DNA of 64,000 nt, from NCBI RefSeq assembly GCF_001854765.1, contig NZ_LJJE01000108.1, positions 1 to 64,000 on the forward strand, written 5' to 3'. Under the pieces are notes generated by a model, which was not told the DNA's origin, searched no databases, and saw only the letters and a program-made list of their open reading frames with translations. A program made the translations under genes and the position numbers. This document shows, piece by piece, positions 37,593 through 46,156 of this stretch (within the stretch, counting starts at the first letter, position 1; every line of letters begins with the position of its first letter). Source of the stretch: Vibrio sonorensis (lineage in GTDB: Bacteria > Pseudomonadota > Gammaproteobacteria > Enterobacterales > Vibrionaceae).

Positions 37593-38957
37593 ATGACTCA
37601 GAAAGCAAATTCATCATCTCGTGAGCATTTTGGCTCTCGATTAGGTTTTATTCTTGCAGCAGCTGGTGCTGCTGTAGGCTTGGGCAATATTTGGGGTTTT
37701 CCAACTCAAGCCGCTAGCAACGGCGGTGGCGCGTTCCTGATGGTCTATCTGATCATGATCATGGTGGTCGCTTTTCCTATGTTAGTTGTGGAGATGGCAA
37801 TTGGTCGCCATGGACAAGCTAACCCTGTTGATAGTATGCGTTCACTAACCTCTAGCCCTGTAGGCAAAAGAGCGGGGGCGGCCGTTGGTTGGTTAGGATT
37901 AAGTGTGCCAAGCGCCGTACTTGCTTTCTATAGCATTGTGGGTGGTTGGTTGATCTGTTTCTTGTTAGGGGCGATTACCGACCTATTGGGAATGGAAGCG
38001 GCAACCGCTTGGTTCAAAGGGTTTAGTGTTGAGCGCAACTTGTTCGGTACTCTGGTGTTTTACGTACTAACGGTTCTTATCGTACAGGGCGGCGTTAAGC
38101 AAGGTATCGAAAAATGGTCGACTCGATTAATGCCAGCCTTGTTCGTATTGTTTGCCATGCTGTTTATCTACATCATGACACAAAGCGGTGCAGTCGAAGG
38201 TCTAAAGCACTACCTAGTTCCTGATTTTGACAAAGTATGGGATCGCAAACTTATCTTGGCTGCAATGGGACAAGGCTTCTTCTCGCTGACCATTGGTGGC
38301 TGTTCCATGCTTATCTATGGTTCTTACCTGAGCAAGAAAGAGAACTTGCCTAAAATGGCCATTAACGTGACGTTGGTGGATACAGCGGTTGCGTTTATCG
38401 CAGGCCTTGTAGTACTACCTGCTATGTTCGTGGCAATGCAAAAAGGTGTGCAGATTTACGCAGAAGACGGCTCTTTGCTCAGTTCAGATACTTTAGTCTT
38501 TACTGTACTGCCTCTTATGTTTGATAGCTTAGGTCTACTTGGACAGTTGTTTGCCGTTGTCTTCTTCTTGCTACTGACCATCGCTGCGTTAACTTCGTCT
38601 ATCTCGATGTTAGAGTGTCCAGTAGCATTGGTAAGCGAACGCTTTGAAAGCAAGCGCTCGACGACGAGCTGGGTCTTAGGTGGTTTGATTGCACTGGTTA
38701 GTGTTGTGATCGTATTTAACTTTGGCGCTCTATTTGGCTTAGTCGCCACGGTTGCAACGCAATACTTACAGCCGACTGCGGCGCTGTTCTTCTGTCTGTT
38801 TGGTGGCTGGGTATGGAGCCGTCATTCAAAAATTAAAGAGTTAGAGCAAGGCTGCCCAGAGTTCACACAAGGTTGGTTTGGTAAACTCTGGCCGATATAC
38901 ATCAAGTTTGTCTGCCCAATTTTGGTCACCACGGTCATATGGGCCTCATTTGGCTAA
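37593..38957 (+). CDS. NSS (SNF) family sodium-dependent transporter
   Basis: 454 residues, about 11 membrane segments, LeuT-type. The Na+-site helix is at the start (AAGAAVGLGNIWGFPTQAASNGGGAF) and a TSSISMLE segment forms the later Na+ site. Likely an amino-acid or related transporter driven by Na+; substrate unknown. Na+ coupling fits the NQR sodium pump of the same genome. ATG 37593 preferred over GTG 37584. Confidence 0.85.
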   Translation: MTQKANSSSREHFGSRLGFILAAAGAAVGLGNIWGFPTQAASNGGGAFLMVYLIMIMVVAFPMLVVEMAIGRHGQANPVDSMRSLTSSPVGKRAGAAVGWLGLSVPSAVLAFYSIVGGWLICFLLGAITDLLGMEAATAWFKGFSVERNLFGTLVFYVLTVLIVQGGVKQGIEKWSTRLMPALFVLFAMLFIYIMTQSGAVEGLKHYLVPDFDKVWDRKLILAAMGQGFFSLTIGGCSMLIYGSYLSKKENLPKMAINVTLVDTAVAFIAGLVVLPAMFVAMQKGVQIYAEDGSLLSSDTLVFTVLPLMFDSLGLLGQLFAVVFFLLLTIAALTSSISMLECPVALVSERFESKRSTTSWVLGGLIALVSVVIVFNFGALFGLVATVATQYLQPTAALFFCLFGGWVWSRHSKIKELEQGCPEFTQGWFGKLWPIYIKFVCPILVTTVIWASFG

Positions 38958-38984
38958 AGAGTGGTTGATACTCAATTTGAAACG

Positions 38985-39012
38985 GCCCGCCATTTTGGCG
39001 GGCTCTGTTTTT
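38985..39012. terminator. Terminator between NSS transporter and the rim triad
   Basis: GCCCGCC (38985-38991) pairs with GGCGGGC (38997-39003), followed by tctgttttt. Confidence 0.7.
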
Positions 39013-39015
39013 GAG

Positions 39016-40074
39016 TTATGGAATAATCTGTCCAGTAGTGAGTGTTTCGAGTTCTGTCTCGACAATGGTTTCAATAAACTCACCGACCTGAGTCTCCACT
39101 TCGTTCTCATCTTGGCTAAAAAAGGCGAGGTGGAAAACGGCGTCACCTTCGTTGACCAGCGGCAAGGTTTGCTGACCAACAACAATGCCAGCTTTTGGCG
39201 CTCGTAACTCAGTTTCACCATGTCCTAATGGTGAGCTGATGAACGCAATGATCTGATCTTTTTCAACTTTTTCTCCCAGTGTAACTAAGGTACGCAAAAT
39301 ACCGTCACTTTCTGCTCGTAGCCATTTAGTCGACTTAGCAATAATCGGAATTGGTACGCGTTTTCTGTCCGAGCGAAGCATGGCTAAGGACTGCATAACT
39401 CGTTTTACACCCATAACTCCAGCTTGAATACAGATAGGTTCAAACCGCAACGCTTCTCCCGCTTCATAGGTGAGAACGGGGATACCCAGCCTCTCAGCTT
39501 CGCTTCTCAGCGAGCCATCTCGCAGCGGAGCGTCAATCACCACTGGCGTTCCAAAAGCATTGGCGATATTGAGGGTGGTTTCGTTGCTTAAATCGGCTCT
39601 GATCTGTGGCAAGTTGGTTCGATGAATGGCGCCAGTGTGTAGATCTAAAATGACATCACACCTTTGTGCCAACTGGGTAAAAAAGGTGTGTGCAATACGC
39701 GAAGCCAAAGAGCCCGTATTAGTACCGGGAAAGCAGCGATTGAGATCCCGCCTGTCCGGCAGGTATCTCGACTTGTGAATAAAACCAAACACATTAACGA
39801 TAGGTACGGCGATGACCGTACCTTTTAATTTATGTGCATCTAGGGTGTTGATCAGTTGTCTAACGATCTCTACCCCGTTTAGCTCATCACCGTGAATCGC
39901 AGCATTAACCATCAATGTTGGACCTTGGTAACGGCCGTTGATAATTTCTACCGGAATGGAAAGCGGCGAATGGGTATAAAGTTTCGCTGTTTCCAGTTCA
40001 AAGGCTTTTTGCTCCCCCGACTCTACAAATTGGCCAAGGAACTCAAAAGCACAATTATTCTTAGCCTTTGCCAC
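39016..40074 (-). CDS. Succinylglutamate desuccinylase/aspartoacylase family metallohydrolase
   Basis: 352 residues, M14-like zinc hydrolase fold. Zinc/active motifs are visible: AAIHGDELNGVEI, RDLNRCFPG, and DLHTGAIHRTNL. Substrate not known. It overlaps rimK by 14 bp, which points to a job tied to glutamate additions by RimK, perhaps trimming or removing glutamyl groups (inference). Confidence 0.78.
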   Translation of the reverse strand: MAKAKNNCAFEFLGQFVESGEQKAFELETAKLYTHSPLSIPVEIINGRYQGPTLMVNAAIHGDELNGVEIVRQLINTLDAHKLKGTVIAVPIVNVFGFIHKSRYLPDRRDLNRCFPGTNTGSLASRIAHTFFTQLAQRCDVILDLHTGAIHRTNLPQIRADLSNETTLNIANAFGTPVVIDAPLRDGSLRSEAERLGIPVLTYEAGEALRFEPICIQAGVMGVKRVMQSLAMLRSDRKRVPIPIIAKSTKWLRAESDGILRTLVTLGEKVEKDQIIAFISSPLGHGETELRAPKAGIVVGQQTLPLVNEGDAVFHLAFFSQDENEVETQVGEFIETIVETELETLTTGQIIP

Positions 40075-40966
40075 GCGTTTTAGTCCTATTACTGGCGGCG
40101 TTTTTTTCGATAAACTCGATAATCATGCCGGCGATATCTTTACCCGTTGCAGCTTCGATTCCTTCAAGCCCTGGCGAAGAGTTGACTTCCATCACCAATG
40201 GACCGCGTTCAGAGCGAAGAAGGTCAACCCCTGCTACATTCAGCCCCATAGCTTTGGCTGCTGCAACTGCGGTACGGCGTTCCTCTGGAGTAATCTTGAT
40301 CAGTGAAGCCGTTCCCCCTCGATGCAGGTTAGAACGAAATTCACCTTCAGCCCCTTGACGTTTCATTGCTGCAATGACTTTGTCGCCAATGACAAAGCAG
40401 CGAATATCGGCACCACCAGCTTCTTTAATGTACTCCTGTACCATGATGTTGGCTTTAAGTCCCATAAAGGCTTCAACAACACTTTCCGCCGCTTTACGTG
40501 TTTCAGCTAGTACCACACCTATGCCCTGAGTTCCCTCTAGCAACTTAATCACTACGGGCGCACCACCTACCATTTCAAGTAGGTCTTTCACATCATCGGG
40601 TTTACTTGCAAAACCAGTAATTGGCATGCCGACACCCTTGCGTGAGAGTAACTGCATCGAACGCAATTTGTCGCGGGAGCGAGTGATCGCCACCGATTCG
40701 TTTACTGGATACACCCCCATCATTTCAAACTGACGCAATACGGCGGTGCCATAGAAGGTGACGGATGCCCCAATGCGCGGAATAATCGCTTCATATCCCT
40801 TGAGCTCTTCTCCTTTGAAATGAATCTCGGGCTTCTCGGAGTTGATATTCATATAGCAACGCAACGCATCGATCACTTTCACTTGGTGACCGCGACTCTC
40901 TGCCGCTTCGATCAAGCGCTTGGTTGAGTAAAGGCCTGAATTGCGGGAAAGAATACCAATTTTCAT
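40061..40966 (-). CDS. rimK: Ribosomal protein S6 modification enzyme RimK
   Basis: 301 residues, ATP-grasp ligase that adds glutamate residues to the C-terminus of ribosomal protein S6. Conserved pieces: RIGASVTFYG, GAPVVIKLLEGTQGIGV (ATP loop), MVQEYIKEAGGADIRCFV and VDLLRSERGPLVMEVNSSPGLEG (metal site). It overlaps the upstream rimB-like gene by one base and the downstream metallohydrolase gene by 14 bp. Confidence 0.93.
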   Translation of the reverse strand: MKIGILSRNSGLYSTKRLIEAAESRGHQVKVIDALRCYMNINSEKPEIHFKGEELKGYEAIIPRIGASVTFYGTAVLRQFEMMGVYPVNESVAITRSRDKLRSMQLLSRKGVGMPITGFASKPDDVKDLLEMVGGAPVVIKLLEGTQGIGVVLAETRKAAESVVEAFMGLKANIMVQEYIKEAGGADIRCFVIGDKVIAAMKRQGAEGEFRSNLHRGGTASLIKITPEERRTAVAAAKAMGLNVAGVDLLRSERGPLVMEVNSSPGLEGIEAATGKDIAGMIIEFIEKNAASNRTKTRGKG

Positions 40967-41406
40967 TATTTCTGCTCCTCAAGAGAAACTAAAAAGGACT
41001 TTGTTGGATTTACTAGTAGTTTGTTGTGCATTGCTGTACGGCCTAATAACATTCGAAACGCCATGTTTTCTCTATTGGTTAGTGTGATCTCTATTGGCCA
41101 TGATTCTTTGCCAAGAGTGATCAGACTTTCAATGACATAGCGCGTTTCTTCGTGCCCACCTGAGTCGCGAACCATTCTTTGATCTTTTACTTTTGCTTCG
41201 CAAATGACTTCGATGTCCGAACACTTTTGATTAGGGTGTATCCAAAATCGAACCCAATGTTGTTGCCCCTTGTAAAACTCCTCAATTCGAAAAGCATGCA
41301 AACAAGAAGTTCTTGCTCCAGTGTCCACTTTGGCTTTTATTCGACTAATCATCAGTTCGGGTAAAGCCACGTATTCACGCCAGCCTACGGTGATTGTTTG
41401 GTGCAT
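40966..41406 (-). CDS. rimB: RimB-like retropepsin-type protease
   Basis: 146 residues with AKVDTGARTSCLHA, the DTG of aspartic retropepsin-like proteases, and the later LLGRTAMHNKLLVNP. In Pseudomonas RimB acts with RimK on S6 glutamylation. Older databases call this family a zinc or ATP-dependent protease. First gene of the minus-strand triad; stop overlaps the rimK ATG. Confidence 0.83.
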   Translation of the reverse strand: MHQTITVGWREYVALPELMISRIKAKVDTGARTSCLHAFRIEEFYKGQQHWVRFWIHPNQKCSDIEVICEAKVKDQRMVRDSGGHEETRYVIESLITLGKESWPIEITLTNRENMAFRMLLGRTAMHNKLLVNPTKSFLVSLEEQK

Positions 41407-41461
41407 TGCTGTAACACATGTTAACGACCAAAATGCGACACTTGGCGTTGTTTCGCGAAAA

Positions 41462-41620
41462 GGAGTGATGACAATGTGTCACTCCACCAAAACCGTTCGG
41501 TCGTTGAATTTGGTCTTATGAAATAAAAGTACGTTGGAACAACGTAACCCCGCGCATGGAAACCATGCCTTGAGTAGAGCGTTAGGAATGACTCTAAGGT
41601 GCTCAAGTGAGGTGAACTTT
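41462..41620. other. Hairpin-rich intergenic segment between rimB and pepD
   Basis: In the gap 41407-41736 four perfect stems occur: GGAGTGA/TCACTCC (41462-41485), TACGTTG/CAACGTA (41530-41546), GCATGG/CCATGC (41554-41568) and CTTGAG...CTCAAG from about 41570 with TAGAG/CTCTA nested inside. A structured RNA on either strand or operator sites are possible. No gene is seen. Confidence 0.4.
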
Positions 41621-41694
41621 AGCAGTGGTCTATCTATGTCGCTAACGAAATAAAATGACCTTTACGACAAAAAATATTTGTGGATAGAAAACAA

Positions 41695-41722
41695 AAATAG
41701 CCGGCATTTATGCCGGCTATTT
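41695..41722 (-). terminator. Terminator of pepD
   Basis: AAATAGCCGGCA / TGCCGGCTATTT with T-rich tail on the minus strand. Confidence 0.85.
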
Positions 41723-41736
41723 GCTTCGATTGTGGA

Positions 41737-43209
41737 TTACGACTTGGTAGGAATATTGCGTAGTAAGGCTACCATTTGATCCCAGTATAGCGCTACGGTG
41801 TCAATCTTCACTTTCTCGTCTGGAGAGTGTGGGAACTTAATCGTTGGGCCGAATGAAACCATGTCCATATTAGGGTACGGTTCTTTAAATAGTCCGCACT
41901 CTAGACCTGCGTGAATAACCATGATGTTTGGCTTGTGTCCGTAGATACCTTCGTACATATCGCGGAATACCACCATGATCTCAGAGTCAGCATCTGGCTT
42001 CCAACCTGGGTATGCGCCCGAAAATGTCACTTGTGCGCCAGCGAGTTCACCGATAGAAGACAGTGTGCTTTCAACTTGCTGTCGACCTGAGTCGATCAAG
42101 GAACGAACAAGGCATAGTACGTTTACTTTATTCTCTTCTGTAGTGATCACACCAACGTTAAGAGAGGTCTCAACAACGCCTTCAATTTCATCGCTCATGC
42201 GAATAACGCCATTAGGGCATGCGTTTAGTGCTGCTACAAAACGTTGCTGGTCTGCGACGGCAAATACTCGCTCGCTTGTTTCGACGACTTCGTTAAAAGA
42301 AACAATATCAGTTTCAATTTTGCCAAGCTCTTGGCTTAGAAGTTGAGTATAGTCTTCAAATAGTTCTGCAAGTTTATCTTGATTCTCAGCAGGAACAGCA
42401 ATGGTTACAAATGCTTCGCGAGGAATAGCATTGCGCAGGCTACCACCGCGGAATTCGATCAAACGCAGATCAAGTTCTTGTGCGTGACCTGCTAGGAATC
42501 GAGCAACAAGCTTGTTTGCGTTACCTCGACCCGTGTGAATATCACAACCCGAGTGGCCACCTTTTAGTCCTTTTAGGACAAGTTGACGAGTGACATATCC
42601 CGCAGGTACGGATTCACGTGTAATGTCGAAAGCCATCTCGCCGTCGATACCACCAGCGCAGCCCATGTAAACTTCACCTTCTTGCTCTGAGTCAGTATTT
42701 AGAAGGATATCGCCCTCTAACCAACCTGCCTCAAGGCCGAATGCACCAGTCATCCCCGCTTCTTCATCAACAGTCAGTAGTACTTCAATTGGACCATGAG
42801 CAATATCATCAGCGGCAAGAACAGCAAGGCATGATGCCATACCGATACCGTTGTCGGCACCGAGTGTTGTTCCTTTGGCTGTCACCCATTCACCGTCGAT
42901 GAAGGGTTGAATAGGATCTTTAGTAAAGTCGTGTTCAGTATCTTCGTTTTTCTGAGGGACCATATCGATGTGCGCTTGCAACACGACACCTTTGCGATCT
43001 TCCATGCCTTTCGTCGCAGGCTTTTTAATAAATACGTTACCAGTAGGGTCACGGCGAACATCAAGGCCTTGCTCTTTAGCCCAGTTAACTATGAATTGGG
43101 CCAATTCTTCTTCATGTTTAGAAGGATGGGGAATAGAGCAAATTTTATCGAAAAACTGCCATAAAGACTTAGGCGATAAATTGCTGATTTCAGAATGGAA
43201 TTCAGACAC
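41737..43209 (-). CDS. pepD: Aminoacyl-histidine dipeptidase PepD
   Basis: 490 residues, M20 family di-zinc carnosinase-type dipeptidase. Metal and catalytic motifs: LQAHIDMVPQ, TLGADNGIGMA, TVDEEAGMTGA and LNTDSE; HSGCDIHTGRGNANK is the dimer-domain motif. The GTG at 43209 is 6 bases after AAGGAG and gives MSEFHSE, the Vibrio family N-terminus; TTG at 43215 would overlap the ribosome site. Confidence 0.93.
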   Translation of the reverse strand: MSEFHSEISNLSPKSLWQFFDKICSIPHPSKHEEELAQFIVNWAKEQGLDVRRDPTGNVFIKKPATKGMEDRKGVVLQAHIDMVPQKNEDTEHDFTKDPIQPFIDGEWVTAKGTTLGADNGIGMASCLAVLAADDIAHGPIEVLLTVDEEAGMTGAFGLEAGWLEGDILLNTDSEQEGEVYMGCAGGIDGEMAFDITRESVPAGYVTRQLVLKGLKGGHSGCDIHTGRGNANKLVARFLAGHAQELDLRLIEFRGGSLRNAIPREAFVTIAVPAENQDKLAELFEDYTQLLSQELGKIETDIVSFNEVVETSERVFAVADQQRFVAALNACPNGVIRMSDEIEGVVETSLNVGVITTEENKVNVLCLVRSLIDSGRQQVESTLSSIGELAGAQVTFSGAYPGWKPDADSEIMVVFRDMYEGIYGHKPNIMVIHAGLECGLFKEPYPNMDMVSFGPTIKFPHSPDEKVKIDTVALYWDQMVALLRNIPTKS

Positions 43210-43502
43210 GGACAACTCCTTATTGAATACATAGCCATATATTGTGGTGGCAAAACGACAATAATGTAGTTTGTTTTGCTGTTATGGCGAAATGAGTAAC
43301 GGCAGCAAGGATAACACTGTGTCGTGGCTAGGAGTAGGGAAAGCGTACTCAAAAGCATTGGGGTTATCACAGTATCAACAAAGAGTTCTGTCACTATTTG
43401 CATACACTTTAGCCACGCACTGTAGTTTTATTAGCCTTACTGTTGATTTTTGTGTAATTAAATTACAGATTTTGATTGATGCGAGTCAAAAAACGAAATA
43501 AA

Positions 43503-43553
43503 TGTGATTTGCGTCACCTTGAGGGTTGTAATATTTTTTCTTTGAGGTATAGT
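43503..43553 (+). promoter_or_regulatory. CRP-like site and promoter of the small RNA unit
   Basis: TGTGATTTGCGTCACC (43503-43518) matches TGTGA-N6-TCACA in all but the last base. A promoter-like TTGTAA (43526) with 16 bp to TATAGT (43548-43553) follows. CRP here would sit about 50 bp before the likely start, so it may activate or repress. Confidence 0.6.
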
Positions 43554-43664
43554 AGTTACCAACTTCGAGAGAAGAGAAAACGCTCAAAGGATGAGTCCGA
43601 TTTATCGCCTCCAAGGAACTGAGAAATCAAACTAAGTGTTTTATTGATTTTAAAGGTGATAGTT

Positions 43665-43751
43665 ATGAAAGGTTTACCAAGTGCAACGTTTTGGATTAAC
43701 AGCTCTGTTTATACCAACAACTTTGCATACCCTACTAGCTTTGGTTACTAA
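43665..43751 (+). CDS. 28-residue small protein inside the VcdRP-like RNA
   Basis: ATG at 43665 with AAGGTG six bases ahead; 28 codons then TAA. The peptide begins MKGLPSATFWINSSV and ends SFGY; it has no Arg, no long hydrophobic helix and many aromatic and hydroxyl residues. Size and place match VcdP (29 residues). Translation is not proven, but the ribosome site and promoter are good. Confidence 0.55.
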   Translation: MKGLPSATFWINSSVYTNNFAYPTSFGY

Positions 43752-43838
43752 GACTTAAAGCTTGTAACTCGAACAGTTTGTTCACCCCTATATATTGGAA
43801 TTTTTTTACAACTCTGATTAGAGTTGACATGATTCAGC

Positions 43839-43869
43839 CGCCACTCAATTTGAGTGGCGTTTTTTTTTT
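43839..43869 (+). terminator. Terminator of the VcdRP-like unit
   Basis: CGCCACTCA / TGAGTGGCG, three-base loop, then ten T. Confidence 0.9.
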
Positions 43870-44194
43870 GCATAAATATCCCTCCTCATTAATTTCAATC
43901 TTGATAAGTTTGTTATCTGCCGGTAATACGCTCGGTGTTATTCGCATAATTACATACAACTACCAGCAAAAAGTGGGTCAAATGCTTTGAAAGTTTGCGA
44001 CACAGATTAAAAAAGTATCAATTAAACGTTTCGAAATGTTTTTCCCTTATTAGTTAATTTAACTGGATTTTTTGCGATGCTTGGCAAATTGTAATGGATT
44101 GCATAGGGCGATGAGTCGCATAAATCTCGATTACTCTGATCAATCTAAGTGGAATTTGCTATTTGATAACTTTATAATCCTCAGCCAATCGATT

Positions 44195-44210
44195 ACGCAA
44201 CCGTTTACTT
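44195..44210. promoter_or_regulatory. PurR operator upstream of purine permease gene
   Basis: ACGCAACCGTTTACTT matches the PurR consensus ACGCAAACGTTTGCGT at 13 of 16 positions. It lies 23 bp before the start codon and just after a TATAAT at 44173-44178, so purines would repress the gene. Confidence 0.65.
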
Positions 44211-44232
44211 TTTACCCTTATAGGATTCGATT

Positions 44233-45522
44233 ATGTTCGAAAAGCTATTTAAGCTCAGTGAAAACGGCACGAACGTGAAAACTGAGATCATTGCTGGTGT
44301 TACCACATTTTTAACCATGGCTTACATCATTTTTGTAAACCCAGCAATTTTAAGCGATGCCGGAATGGATCGCGGTGCAGTGTTTGTAGCAACTTGTTTG
44401 GCTGCTGCAATTGGCTGTTTCATCATGGGCTTAGTGGCGAATTACCCGATTGCTCAGGCTCCGGGTATGGGTCTAAACGCCTTCTTTACTTACGCTGTTG
44501 TTCTTGGAATGGGGTATACATGGCAAGTGGCTCTGGCCGCGGTGTTTGTATCCGGTGTCCTGTTTGTTCTACTGAGCGTATTTAAGATCCGTGAGTGGAT
44601 CATCAATTCAATCCCACTCTCTCTGCGCACTGGTATTTCTGCTGGTATTGGTCTTTTCCTAGCTCTGATTGGCCTTAAAAATGCGGGGATTGTTGTTGAT
44701 TCTCCTGCAACGCTAGTGACTATGGGAGATATTACGTCTTTACCAGCAGTTCTGGCTGCGGTTGGCTTTTTCTTGACGATTGCGCTCGTTCATCGCGGCG
44801 TTAAGGGCGCAGTAATGATTGCCATCCTTGCAGTAACAGGTATTGGTCTACTGTTTGGTGATGTGCAATGGGGTGGTGTGATTTCTGCTCCACCAAGCCT
44901 AGCTCCGACTTTTATGCAGCTTGATTTCTCTGCAGTGTTTGAAGTAGGTATGATTTCTGTTGTTTTCGCTTTCCTATTTGTTGACCTTTTTGATACTGCA
45001 GGCACGCTGGTCGGTGTATCTCAAAAAGCGGGTTTAATGGAAAAAGATGGAACCATCCCACGCCTAAATCGCGCTCTTCTCGCTGACTCAACGGCCACAT
45101 CTGTAGGTGCAGTACTGGGAACCTCAAGCACTACTTCTTACATTGAAAGTGTTTCGGGTGTTTCTGCTGGTGGTCGTACAGGTCTAACCGCAGTAGTGGT
45201 TGGTATTTTGTTCCTACTTGCACTATTCTTCTCGCCATTAGCTGGTATGATCCCAGCATACGCAACAGCGGGTGCACTGTTTTATGTTGCCATTCTTATG
45301 CTTTCTGGCTTGGTAAGCATTGATTGGCGTGACCTGACTGAAGCGGCGCCAGTAGTAGTAACTTGTTTACTGATGCCACTGACATTTTCTATTGCCGAAG
45401 GTATTACATTGGGCTTTATTGCTTATGCAGCTATCAAGTTGTTTAGTGGTAAGGGTCGTGAAGTATCAGCAAGCGTTTGGGTTATGTCGGCTATCTTCGT
45501 AGCGAAATACGTACTGGCTTAA
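44233..45522 (+). CDS. NCS2/AzgA-type purine (guanine/hypoxanthine) permease
   Basis: 429 residues, about 12-14 membrane segments. MFEKLFKLSENGTNVKTEI, the IVNPAIL-like IFVNPAILSDAG and QAPGMGLNAFFTY are family hallmarks of the AzgA branch. Imports purine bases. The PurR box upstream and gpt downstream (xanthine/guanine salvage) make a purine uptake and salvage pair. Confidence 0.88.
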   Translation: MFEKLFKLSENGTNVKTEIIAGVTTFLTMAYIIFVNPAILSDAGMDRGAVFVATCLAAAIGCFIMGLVANYPIAQAPGMGLNAFFTYAVVLGMGYTWQVALAAVFVSGVLFVLLSVFKIREWIINSIPLSLRTGISAGIGLFLALIGLKNAGIVVDSPATLVTMGDITSLPAVLAAVGFFLTIALVHRGVKGAVMIAILAVTGIGLLFGDVQWGGVISAPPSLAPTFMQLDFSAVFEVGMISVVFAFLFVDLFDTAGTLVGVSQKAGLMEKDGTIPRLNRALLADSTATSVGAVLGTSSTTSYIESVSGVSAGGRTGLTAVVVGILFLLALFFSPLAGMIPAYATAGALFYVAILMLSGLVSIDWRDLTEAAPVVVTCLLMPLTFSIAEGITLGFIAYAAIKLFSGKGREVSASVWVMSAIFVAKYVLA

Positions 45523-45595
45523 TCCATATTATTTTAGGGTCTGCCGTGTTAGTGATAACGAGGCAGGCCTTTAGCGTTACTTTAGGTCTATTATA

Positions 45596-46060
45596 ATGAG
45601 CAATAAATTTGTGATTACTTGGGACAATATGCAGACATATTGTCGTCAACTTGCTGAAAAGCAGATGCCTGCTGAACAATGGAAAGGTATCTTGGGTGTC
45701 AGTCGTGGCGGTCTTGTACCTGCGGCTATTCTTGCTCGTGAACTGGGTATCCGTTACGTCGATACTATTTGTATCTCTAGCTACGACCACGACCACCAAC
45801 GCGACATGAGTGTTTTGAAAGCGCCTGAGCACGACGGCGAAGGTTTTTTGATCGTTGATGATCTGGTAGACAGTGGTGATACTGCGCGTAAAATTCGTGA
45901 AATGTATCCTAAAGCAAAGCTGGTTACGGTATGTGCTAAGCCTGCTGGTGTTGATCTTGTTGATGAATACATTGTCGATATCCCTCAGGATACGTGGATT
46001 GAGCAACCATGGGATATGACGATTCAATACGCTGAACCGATTAATCGCAAGCAAAAGTAA
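45596..46060 (+). CDS. gpt: Xanthine-guanine phosphoribosyltransferase
   Basis: 154 residues. Converts xanthine, guanine and hypoxanthine with PRPP to nucleotides. PRPP loop FLIVDDLVDSGDTAR is intact; LGVSRGGLVPA is the N-terminal site. It lies next to the permease that supplies the bases. Confidence 0.96.
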   Translation: MSNKFVITWDNMQTYCRQLAEKQMPAEQWKGILGVSRGGLVPAAILARELGIRYVDTICISSYDHDHQRDMSVLKAPEHDGEGFLIVDDLVDSGDTARKIREMYPKAKLVTVCAKPAGVDLVDEYIVDIPQDTWIEQPWDMTIQYAEPINRKQK

Positions 46061-46089
46061 TCTTCGCTCATTTTATTGAAAATACATTG

Positions 46090-46119
46090 AATGACCCTTC
46101 CAAGGGTCATTTTTTTTAT
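46090..46119 (+). terminator. Terminator of gpt
   Basis: AATGACCCTT / AAGGGTCATT with eight T. Confidence 0.85.
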
Positions 46120-46156
46120 TAATATATACAGAGTATTCAATTTGATGGGGCGCTGA

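Larger units (their letters stand above)
43560..43869 (+). ncRNA. vcdRP: Small transcript with a small ORF, VcdRP-like dual-function RNA
   Basis: A self-contained unit: CRP-linked promoter, about 105-nt leader, a 28-codon ORF at 43665, a 3' part of about 115 nt with an AACTCT/AGAGTT hairpin, and a strong terminator at 43839-43869. From memory, Vibrio cholerae VcdRP is a CRP-controlled RNA that encodes a 29-residue protein (VcdP, which acts on citrate synthase) and base-pairs with sugar-transport mRNAs. The arrangement and size fit, and I recall, without being able to check, that it lies near pepD. Name is an inference; it could be another Vibrio sRNA. It also matters that the NCS2 permease promoter starts after it. 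Confidence 0.5.

Noticed and set aside
43271..43501. 76-codon ORF on the plus strand between pepD and the VcdRP-like unit
   Set aside because: No good ribosome site, composition is not protein-like and it overlaps the pepD promoter area.
43580..43630. Hammerhead-ribozyme-like words (gatgagtccg) in the VcdRP-like leader
   Set aside because: The conserved GAAAC core partner and stem III are not found.
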